This document shows positions 1-5,043 of a stretch of 5,043 nt of DNA, piece after piece. Under the pieces are notes generated by a model that searched no databases, was not told where the DNA came from, and worked only from the letters and a program-made list of their open reading frames with translations. Position numbers and translations under genes: made by a program. The DNA lies in contig JAZNOQ010000133.1 in assembly GCA_045589215.1 (NCBI GenBank), forward strand, positions 1-5,043, read 5' to 3'. The DNA comes from JAZNOQ01 sp045589215. GTDB lineage: Bacteria; Bacillota; Clostridia; Oscillospirales; CAG-272. The stretch's first letter is position 1. The number at the start of each line of letters is the position of its first letter.

Positions 1-18
1 TGTGGAACTCCCCCCGTT

Positions 19-1122
19 TTATTCGTCGATCTCTTGAATATAATCTCTCACCGCATTTGCAAAGCACTTGCCAAGCTCGCGCATCGAATCCTCGGTTACT
101 ACGGCGCTTCTGTCCTTTTCGCCAAAATAAGGCGTTTCCAAGGTAAAGGCAAGATGGTTTTCTGGCTTTCTTGAAAGATATCGTGCGAAGGTCTCATTGG
201 TATCCTGATTCCAACCCGTGTTGGGAGGCACGTCATTCACGGGATCGTAGGGAATGGAGCCCTCGGTGATCTTGCTTTGGAAAATTTCTGCGAAGCGCTG
301 GAAACGGGGCAAGTCCTCTTCCATATTGTACACGATAGATTCCTTATTGTTGATCTTTCCCAGATGCTTGGGAGAATGAAAATCGAAGGCAAACAGAACC
401 GAATTCTCATCGGCAAACCGACGGATCGCGGCGCAGGTGGTGTACAGACTCTCACTCTCGTCAAAGGGATAGTCTCTGTTGTGGTCGTGAGGCAGGCGGT
501 GCTTTCCCTGATCACCGTCTATTACACCGTCGTAATCTACGAAGGGAACACAAACGATCTCGTATCCCTCTAACGGATCGTCAATGAAGGACTGAAAAAC
601 GGATTCCATTACATGAGTGCCCGTGCTTTCGCAGGCGTGATGGCGCGAGGTCAGGAGTATCTTCTTTTCACCCGAGCCGAAACGCGTGAAGGGAACACTT
701 CGTCCTTTGTTTGAAAGACATAGCTCCTCGATTTTCAGCCCGTTTGCGGCACAAAACTGTTCAAAACGAGCAGGAACGTAGACCATATTGTGAGCAAAAT
801 ACGTTTCGTTTTCATCTTCGCCGAAGGTATAAGTAAAGGATTCGATCCGTGATTCGTCATCGAGAACGGTTATCTTTCTCTTTCCCGTCCAATTCCAATG
901 GATCTGATCGTGGGAGACTGCCGCCCCAAAGTAACCGACACGATTTTTGTGGGGGAATTCAAAGGTGATGGTTCGCCCTGCCGCTCCCGTTACGCGGAAT
1001 GCCCAATAAAACCAATCCCTGTCGGGACGGGTATCGCGCAGCTCGTTTTTTAGTTTGACGCAGTCGCCGTCGATCTCTAACACTTCAATGTTTCCGCCTA
1101 TTATTTGCTTGTCAATTTTCAT
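19..1122 (-). CDS. M14-family zinc carboxypeptidase (CCP-like, cytoplasmic)
   Basis: Predicted metallocarboxypeptidase that removes C-terminal residues from peptides or hydrolyses related amide bonds. Numbering below is for the 367-residue form starting at 1122. Residues about 1-125 form a beta-rich N-terminal domain (YWAFRV, FEFPHKNRVGYFG), as in cytosolic-carboxypeptidase-like M14 proteins. The catalytic domain follows. It has zinc ligands H162 and E165 in RHHACES and a third ligand H249 in FDFHS. The substrate-carboxylate pair N215-R216 is in HNRDYP, R209 is a candidate for the Arg127 role, and the general base is E329 in FTLETPYF. All key residues are therefore present. There is no signal peptide or membrane segment, so it should be cytoplasmic. 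I prefer the ATG at 1122 because GAAAGGA (1130-1136) lies 7 bases before it. The ATG at 1143 would add 7 residues but has no ribosome site at normal spacing. The gene is divergent from the toroid enzyme. The family call is strong; the substrate is unknown, with tubulin-like, peptidoglycan or glycopeptide tails all possible. Confidence 0.88.
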   Translation of the reverse strand: MKIDKQIIGGNIEVLEIDGDCVKLKNELRDTRPDRDWFYWAFRVTGAAGRTITFEFPHKNRVGYFGAAVSHDQIHWNWTGKRKITVLDDESRIESFTYTFGEDENETYFAHNMVYVPARFEQFCAANGLKIEELCLSNKGRSVPFTRFGSGEKKILLTSRHHACESTGTHVMESVFQSFIDDPLEGYEIVCVPFVDYDGVIDGDQGKHRLPHDHNRDYPFDESESLYTTCAAIRRFADENSVLFAFDFHSPKHLGKINNKESIVYNMEEDLPRFQRFAEIFQSKITEGSIPYDPVNDVPPNTGWNQDTNETFARYLSRKPENHLAFTLETPYFGEKDRSAVVTEDSMRELGKCFANAVRDYIQEIDE

Positions 1123-1129
1123 GTCGCTT

Positions 1130-1136
1130 TCCTTTC
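1130..1136 (-). promoter_or_regulatory. Ribosome binding site deciding the carboxypeptidase start
   Basis: GAAAGGA on the minus strand lies 7 bases before the ATG at 1122. It lies inside the seven codons that would be added by starting at 1143, where no comparable site is found within 15 bases upstream. It therefore favours the shorter protein, MKIDKQ. Confidence 0.6.
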
Positions 1137-1169
1137 TCGCCATAATAAAATAACATCAACCGTAAAAGT

Positions 1170-1198
1170 ATTATATCACCTCCTGTATTTTTTGTCAA
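1170..1198 (-). promoter_or_regulatory. Consensus sigma-A promoter for the M14 carboxypeptidase gene
   Basis: Read on the minus strand, TTGACA (1193-1198) and TATAAT (1170-1175) are both perfect consensus and are separated by exactly 17 bases. A TG one base before the -10 makes it an extended -10. Transcription should begin near 1162-1164, giving a leader of about 40 bases to the ATG at 1122. The spacer contains the 10-base sequence AGGAGGTGAT, which matches a full Shine-Dalgarno site but would lie upstream of the predicted transcript. Confidence 0.85.
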
Positions 1199-1242
1199 TC
1201 CTCGAACTCAGAGCGAAATTTTAGATTGATTGAAAAAAGATG

Positions 1243-1271
1243 TTGAAAAAACAAACGGTATATGATATAAT
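1243..1271 (+). promoter_or_regulatory. Sigma-A promoter with extended -10 for the 558-residue enzyme gene
   Basis: TTGAAA (1243-1248) and TATAAT (1266-1271) are separated by 17 bases, and TG at 1263-1264 makes an extended -10 element. The predicted transcription start is near 1278, giving a leader of about 34 bases. A six-A tract (1246-1251) overlaps the -35 and the early spacer. The element mirrors the divergent promoter at 1170-1198, with which it shares most positions. No clear operator palindrome was found between them. Confidence 0.85.
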
Positions 1272-1301
1272 AACAATGCATTTCTTGAGCTTTTAACTCT
1301 C

Positions 1302-1306
1302 GGAGG
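1302..1306 (+). promoter_or_regulatory. Ribosome binding site of the 558-residue enzyme gene
   Basis: GGAGG lies five bases before the ATG at 1312. This is a strong and well-placed site, and it fixes the start because no in-frame alternative upstream has one. Confidence 0.85.
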
Positions 1307-1311
1307 TCTTT

Positions 1312-2988
1312 ATGAAAGAAAAATATATTGAACTGATGGAGCGTGCGCTTTCCGGATATACGGATGAACATATCCAACGTTATTTTGACGATGTGAAGCG
1401 TGACGGACTGACTGAGCACGGCTTTCCGCGTCTCACGTCGAACATTGGTATTTTGATCGCACACGGCAGATGCGAACGGCTAAAGCCTCTGTTTCTCGAA
1501 ATGATGGAATTTTGCTGTGCGACGATGCCAACGCGCAAGGCGGCAAACGATTTTTCTATAAGAGAGATCATTTGTTGTATTTCCGAAATTGAACAGAGCG
1601 GTGTCGTTGAGCCGTCCGTGATCGAACGGTGGAAGGATCATCTTCGCCAATTTAACCCCATGACTTGTTACAACAGAGCTGTCCGTTCTTCTAAATCAAA
1701 AGCGAAAAATTGGGCACTTTTCGCAGCAGTCAGTGAATTTTTCAGAATGAAAATGGGGCTTTGTGAATCTGAAGAGTTTATTGAGAGACAGCTGGCTACG
1801 CAGATTCCGTCGCTAGATGAAAACGGGATGTATATGGACGCTCATAGCGAAACGCATCATCCTTTCCTATATGATATGGGTCCTCGCGGTCTTTTCTCGC
1901 TCCTTCTGAAGGCGGGATACAGAGGATGTCATTACAAGGTGATCGACGATGCCATAAAGCGTGCAGGTATTCTGACGCTAAAAATGCAGTCGCCGAACGG
2001 AGAGATCGCATTTGGCGGCAGAAGCAATCAGTATATTTTCAATGAGCCGTGGATGATTGCCGTGTTTGAATATGAGGCGTCCAGATATGCAAAGGAAGGA
2101 AACACCTCGCTTGTCCGTGAATTCAAGGCAGCGATCCATCGGGCACTTCGCGTTACCGAGAAGTGGCTTTCGATGGATCCGGTTCTGCATATTAAGAATC
2201 GCTTTCCGACCGAAACCAAGTTTGGCTGTGAGGAATATGCATACTTCGATAAGTATATGATCACAGCGGCATCCAATCTGTACGCCGCGTATCTTCTCTG
2301 CGATGATTCCATTTTGGAGTGTGACGTTCCCGATCATCAGCCTACGGTATTTGCGACGTCTCATCATTTCCACAAGCTTTTCCTGAAGGCAGGCGGGTAC
2401 GGGCTTGAGTTTGATCTGGATGGGGATCCCCATTATGACGCAAGCGGTCTTGGCAGAGTGCATCGCGAAGATGCTCCGTCCGCTATTTGTATGTCCGTTC
2501 CGTGTCCTGAGGACCCGAAATATTGCGTGAACATTGATGAGCCGTTTGCGTTCTCTCTTGCTCCCGGTATTCTTGGCGACGAAAAGTGGGAGTTCGCGAC
2601 GACTTCCGATACAAAATATGAGATCGTGGATTCATCAAGCGATGACGACTCTGCATATGCCACGCTTTGCTCTCACTTTGCGTGGGGAACAGACGTTACT
2701 GCAAAGTATACGGTCAACTCGGATGGAGTAAAGATACAGGTAACAGGCGACGGTGATGTTGCGTATACGCTTCCTGCGTTTTACTTTGATGGGGAGGTTC
2801 ATCCCGAGATTGTGGCAACAGAAAACAGCTTAAGCGTTTCCTATAACGGATGGGTCTGCCGTTATACAACGGACGGAACGATCTGCGATGCACAAAAAAT
2901 TGCGGCAAACCGTAACGGAAATTATAAAATGTATTTTGCGACTGCGAAGAAAGAACTGAACGTTTCGATAGAAATTATTTCGTGTTAA
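1312..2988 (+). CDS. Unnamed alpha/alpha-toroid plus beta-sandwich protein, probable glycan lyase or glycan-processing enzyme
   Basis: I cannot name the family. Residues about 1-330 read as paired helices of an alpha/alpha toroid. Blocks that look conserved include NW (133-134) followed by AAVSEFFRMKMGL, DENGMYMD (169-176), THHPFLYD (181-188), GLFSLLLKAGYRG (193-205), NGEIAFGGRSNQ (229-240), FNEPW (243-247), KNRFP (295-299) and EEYAYFDKYM (307-316). From about 345 onward it is beta-rich with many aspartates and aromatics (FLKAGGYGLEFDLDGDPHYDASGLGR, then strands to 558), like the C-terminal sheet domain of toroid polysaccharide lyases. H182, H183, Y187, N239, N244, Y309 and Y311 are candidate active-site residues by analogy with His/Tyr/Asn lyase chemistry; this is inference. 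There is no signal peptide, so it is probably cytoplasmic and acts on imported oligosaccharides. The start is supported by GGAGG five bases upstream. A glycoside hydrolase or epimerase on the same fold is the main alternative. Confidence 0.6.
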   Translation: MKEKYIELMERALSGYTDEHIQRYFDDVKRDGLTEHGFPRLTSNIGILIAHGRCERLKPLFLEMMEFCCATMPTRKAANDFSIREIICCISEIEQSGVVEPSVIERWKDHLRQFNPMTCYNRAVRSSKSKAKNWALFAAVSEFFRMKMGLCESEEFIERQLATQIPSLDENGMYMDAHSETHHPFLYDMGPRGLFSLLLKAGYRGCHYKVIDDAIKRAGILTLKMQSPNGEIAFGGRSNQYIFNEPWMIAVFEYEASRYAKEGNTSLVREFKAAIHRALRVTEKWLSMDPVLHIKNRFPTETKFGCEEYAYFDKYMITAASNLYAAYLLCDDSILECDVPDHQPTVFATSHHFHKLFLKAGGYGLEFDLDGDPHYDASGLGRVHREDAPSAICMSVPCPEDPKYCVNIDEPFAFSLAPGILGDEKWEFATTSDTKYEIVDSSSDDDSAYATLCSHFAWGTDVTAKYTVNSDGVKIQVTGDGDVAYTLPAFYFDGEVHPEIVATENSLSVSYNGWVCRYTTDGTICDAQKIAANRNGNYKMYFATAKKELNVSIEIISC

Positions 2989-3036
2989 ATACAAACATAA
3001 GGGTGAGTGAAGCACCGAAAGGCGTTTCACCCACCC
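2986..3036 (-). terminator. glpK: Same hairpin read leftward: likely terminator for glpK
   Basis: On the minus strand the two A/C mismatches become U-G wobbles, while the single G-U becomes a C/A mismatch, so the stem is at least as stable as on the plus strand. It starts 18 bases after the glpK stop codon. The following bases, TTATGTTTGTATTT, are only moderately U-rich, so termination in this direction is probably weaker than on the plus strand. Confidence 0.5.
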
Positions 3037-3043
3037 GTTTTTT
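3001..3043 (+). terminator. Rho-independent terminator of the 558-residue enzyme gene
   Basis: A 16-position stem pairs 3001-3016 with 3021-3036 around a GAAA tetraloop (3017-3020). It has 13 Watson-Crick pairs, one G-U pair and two A/C mismatches (3006/3031 and 3014/3023). A run of six T (3038-3043) follows after one G. It starts 12 bases after the stop codon and lies between two convergent genes. Confidence 0.9.
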
Positions 3044-3054
3044 AGGTTTCTATA

Positions 3055-4554
3055 TTACGTGTGCTCGACCCAATCGAGGGATCGGTCGACTGCCTTGTGC
3101 CAGCGGCGGAGCAGAGTCGCGCGAGCTTCTTCCGTCATATTCGGCGTGAAGGTGCGGTCGAGCTGCTGCTTTTCCTGCAGCTCCTCAAGTGACGAGAAGC
3201 ATCCTGCTCCGAGGGCGGCAAGATTTGCGGCTCCAAGTGCCGTGGTCTCAATACAACAAGGTCTGAGAACCTCGGCATTCAGAATATCTGCCTGAAACTC
3301 AAGCAAGAAATTATTTGCCGACGCACCGCCGTCTACCTTGAGAGAGGATAGGGAAACACCTGCGTCGCGCTCCATCAGCTTCAGCACGTCGGCGGTCTGA
3401 TACGCCATTGCCTCAAGCATTGCGCGAACGATGTGTGCGCGCGTTGTTCCGCGCGTCAGCCCTGTGATCGTGCCGCGTGCGTACGGATCCCAATAGGGCG
3501 CGCCGAGACCTGTGAGAGCGGGGACGAGATAAACGCCGCCGTTATCGGGTACCGACCGTGCGATCGTCTCGGTCTCCGATGAATTCCTAAAGAGCTCGAG
3601 GCCGTCGCGAAGCCATTGTACACCCGCACCCGATACGAAAACCGAGCCCTCAAGAACGTAGCTTACCTTGTCACCGATGCCCCACGCGATCGTCGTCAGA
3701 AGTCCGTTTTTCGAAAGGATCGGCTCTTCTCCCGTGTTCATAAGAAGAAATCCGCCCGTTCCGTATGTATTTTTGACATCGCCTTTCGAGAAACAGCACT
3801 GTCCGAAGAGCGCCGCCTGCTGGTCGCCCGCAACACCCGTGATCGGAATCTTTACGCCGAAGAGCCCCTCGTCGCTGTCTCCGAAAAAACCTGCGGAGGG
3901 AAGTGTCCTCGGGAGAATCGCTTTCGGGATATCGAAGAACGCGAGAAGGGAATCATCCCATTTGCACTCTTTGATATTAAAAAGGAGAGTTCGTGCGGCG
4001 TTGGAGTAATCGGTCGCGTGTGATCTTCCACCCGTGAGGCGATAGATCAGCCATGAATCGATCGTTCCGAAAAGAAGCTCGCCCCTCTCGGCACGTGCCC
4101 TTGCATTCGGAACAGTATCGAGGATATAGCGAAGCTTTGTCGCGGAGAAATAGGGATCGATGAGCAGTCCGGTCTTTTCTCGGATCATTTTCTCGTTTTC
4201 GGGATCAGCCTTCAGTCTGTCGCATTCCTCGGCGGTCCTGCGGCATTGCCATACGACTGCGTGGCAGATCGGCACGCCCGTTTTTTTGTCCCATACAACG
4301 ACGGTCTCTCTTTGGTTCGTGATACCGATTGCGGAGATCTCATCGGGGCGGATCTTCGCCTTTCGAATGACCGTTCGTGCCGTTCGAAGCTGCTTTTGCC
4401 AGATCTCCTCGGCATCCTGTTCAACCCATCCCTCGTGCGGGAAATACTGCGTTGTTTCCTCCTGTGACATGGCGATAATGTTGCCGCACAGATCAAAAAG
4501 GACCGAGCGGGAGCTTGTGGTCCCTTGGTCGAGCGCAAGAACGTATCGTTTCAT
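3055..4554 (-). CDS. glpK: Glycerol kinase
   Basis: Phosphorylates glycerol with ATP to sn-glycerol 3-phosphate in the cytoplasm, feeding lipid synthesis or glycolysis. At 499 residues it is full length for this FGGY-family enzyme. The ATP-binding N-terminus has LALDQGTTSSR (6-16). Glycerol contacts match the Escherichia coli enzyme: R82-E83 in NQRET, W102, Y135, D244 in GVAGDQQ, and F269 in YGTGGF. The second FGGY signature lies at 361-381, and the nucleotide-site DGGASAN at 408-414. In the first FGGY signature (YFSATKLRY) the usual Trp is Tyr143. The histidine that HPr phosphorylates in Enterococcus GlpK aligns with G230 (EGLFGVKIPI), so PTS activation of that type appears absent. An AGGAGG site (4564-4569) lies nine bases before the ATG, and that ATG overlaps the upstream stop as ATGA, suggesting coupled translation. 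glpF and glpO/glpD are not in the window. By eye the gene is richer in GC than its convergent neighbour. Confidence 0.98.
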   Translation of the reverse strand: MKRYVLALDQGTTSSRSVLFDLCGNIIAMSQEETTQYFPHEGWVEQDAEEIWQKQLRTARTVIRKAKIRPDEISAIGITNQRETVVVWDKKTGVPICHAVVWQCRRTAEECDRLKADPENEKMIREKTGLLIDPYFSATKLRYILDTVPNARARAERGELLFGTIDSWLIYRLTGGRSHATDYSNAARTLLFNIKECKWDDSLLAFFDIPKAILPRTLPSAGFFGDSDEGLFGVKIPITGVAGDQQAALFGQCCFSKGDVKNTYGTGGFLLMNTGEEPILSKNGLLTTIAWGIGDKVSYVLEGSVFVSGAGVQWLRDGLELFRNSSETETIARSVPDNGGVYLVPALTGLGAPYWDPYARGTITGLTRGTTRAHIVRAMLEAMAYQTADVLKLMERDAGVSLSSLKVDGGASANNFLLEFQADILNAEVLRPCCIETTALGAANLAALGAGCFSSLEELQEKQQLDRTFTPNMTEEARATLLRRWHKAVDRSLDWVEHT

Positions 4555-5043
4555 ATTTTTGTGCCTCCTGTACGTTTTTTCGTTAACGGTTCTACTGCCA
4601 GCCTGAGTCTTTCGCGGAACGCTTGCACTTCGGAAAGGAGGAGGCGAACGTCGGAGACTTCAAGGTGTGTGGCAGTATCATCCTTGAGAAGGGAGTAGAG
4701 AAATTCAAGGAAGGGCGGGAGAAGCTCGACCGAGAGACGGATCCCGATGCTTTTGAGGCGATCGCTTGATCTCTCATATGCTTCGAGCTTTTTTACGGAA
4801 GAGGAAAGCTTGTCAAGCTTTTCTTGATCCGTGCTTTTCAGATGTTCCGCACAAAGCACCGCCCCGATCTTCAAAGAGAGGATCTCTTCCTGTAGGGTGT
4901 CGGATGCGTATTTTGACTTCTGAAGGTCAGCGATCCCGATCAGCGCATTTTGCGCCTCTTCGCATTCCGAAGCGAGGGCGCGTATTTCGCTGATAAGCAC
5001 CTTCCGCTTATCCGCCTCAGGACGGGTGAACCATATGGTCGAT
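4551..5043 (-). CDS. Helical/coiled-coil protein of unknown function, 5' end cut by the window edge
   Basis: I do not recognise this protein. The frame is open to the window edge, giving 163 visible residues that begin near STIWFTRPEADKRK and end in KKRTGGTKI. A GTG at 5000 could give a 149-residue product. It lacks a well-spaced ribosome site, though, and the upstream codons look coding, so I treat the gene as continuing outside the window. The visible part is almost wholly charged and leucine-rich helix without internal methionine. Heptad-like stretches include the segment around KLDKLSSSVKKLEAYERSSDRL and a segment after LPPFLEFLYSLLKD. This suggests a helical bundle or the coiled-coil tail of a larger protein. 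There is no membrane segment, Cys cluster or catalytic motif. The stop overlaps the glpK start by ATGA, so the two genes are probably cotranscribed and coupled. Its role relative to glycerol use is unknown. Confidence 0.6.
   Translation of the reverse strand, partial: STIWFTRPEADKRKVLISEIRALASECEEAQNALIGIADLQKSKYASDTLQEEILSLKIGAVLCAEHLKSTDQEKLDKLSSSVKKLEAYERSSDRLKSIGIRLSVELLPPFLEFLYSLLKDDTATHLEVSDVRLLLSEVQAFRERLRLAVEPLTKKRTGGTKI
4564..4569 (-). promoter_or_regulatory. glpK: Strong ribosome binding site of glpK, inside the upstream coding region
   Basis: AGGAGG on the minus strand lies nine bases before the glpK ATG. It sits within the last codons of the upstream gene, so glpK can be translated independently as well as by coupling through the ATGA overlap. 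Confidence 0.85.

Larger units (their letters stand above)
1123..1311. promoter_or_regulatory. Divergent intergenic control region
   Basis: This 189-bp region carries the only visible promoters in the window, facing outward with 44 bases between their -35 boxes (1199-1242). Three six-base A/T tracts lie at 1188-1193, 1233-1238 and 1246-1251, and TTGAAAAAA occurs twice (1230-1238 and 1243-1251), the second copy covering the rightward -35. I see no convincing operator palindrome, riboswitch or attenuator. A single regulator bound between the -35 boxes could act on both genes. Confidence 0.6.

Noticed and set aside
1..18. GC-rich run after the carboxypeptidase stop as a terminator or the ribosome site of a next gene
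   Set aside because: Only 18 bases are visible and no complete hairpin or start codon can be seen. The neighbouring sequence would be needed.
237..573. Open frames on both strands inside the carboxypeptidase gene
   Set aside because: The main frame carries all M14 catalytic residues. The others are overlapping shadows without start signals.
1241..1253. TGTT...AACA imperfect palindrome as an operator or catabolite-response site
   Set aside because: Only four base pairs per arm, created by A-tract sequence, and it lacks the central CG and other conserved positions of a catabolite-response element.
1286..1300. Small GAG/CTC inverted repeat in the leader of the toroid gene as an attenuator
   Set aside because: Three-base arms with a weak loop, far below what is needed for a regulatory hairpin.
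1978..2463. Minus-strand frame of 161 codons
   Set aside because: It is antisense to the toroid gene, shows low-complexity non-protein-like sequence, and has no ribosome site or promoter.
3616..4606. Plus-strand open frames of 135, 113 and 148 codons
   Set aside because: They lie antisense to glpK, whose frame is complete and conserved throughout. They have no ribosome sites, and their composition is the Ser/Arg-rich shadow expected of a GC-richer gene.

Overview
The window looks like chromosomal DNA from a low-to-mid GC Gram-positive anaerobe, probably an uncultured gut-type Clostridia. This is inferred from the strong AGGAGG-type ribosome sites, near-consensus sigma-A promoters with extended -10 elements, a Firmicutes-style glycerol kinase, and tight gene packing. 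No RNA gene, CRISPR array, insertion sequence or phage gene is visible.

Layout from left to right. (1) A minus-strand gene (19-1122) encodes a cytoplasmic M14-family zinc carboxypeptidase with an N-terminal beta-sandwich domain and all expected metal and catalytic residues. (2) A compact 189-bp divergent control region (1123-1311) holds two nearly identical promoters pointing outward. (3) A plus-strand gene (1312-2988) encodes a 558-residue protein that I read as an alpha/alpha-toroid plus beta-sandwich enzyme of the polysaccharide-lyase or glycoside-processing type. I cannot name its family. (4) A strong hairpin terminator (3001-3043) lies between convergent genes and also folds well on the other strand. 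(5) glpK, glycerol kinase, lies on the minus strand (3055-4554). (6) A 5'-truncated, helical, probably coiled-coil protein of unknown function (4551-5043 and beyond) lies upstream of glpK and overlaps its start codon by ATGA.

The genes form two units. The carboxypeptidase and the toroid enzyme share a divergent promoter region and both lack signal peptides. They may therefore handle parts of one imported substrate, such as a glycopeptide or peptidoglycan-type fragment, but this is inference. glpK and the coiled-coil gene form a translationally coupled minus-strand operon whose promoter is outside the window. The most interesting material is the unnamed toroid enzyme with its peptidase partner, the mirrored promoters, and a perfect 10-base Shine-Dalgarno sequence lodged inside a promoter spacer.
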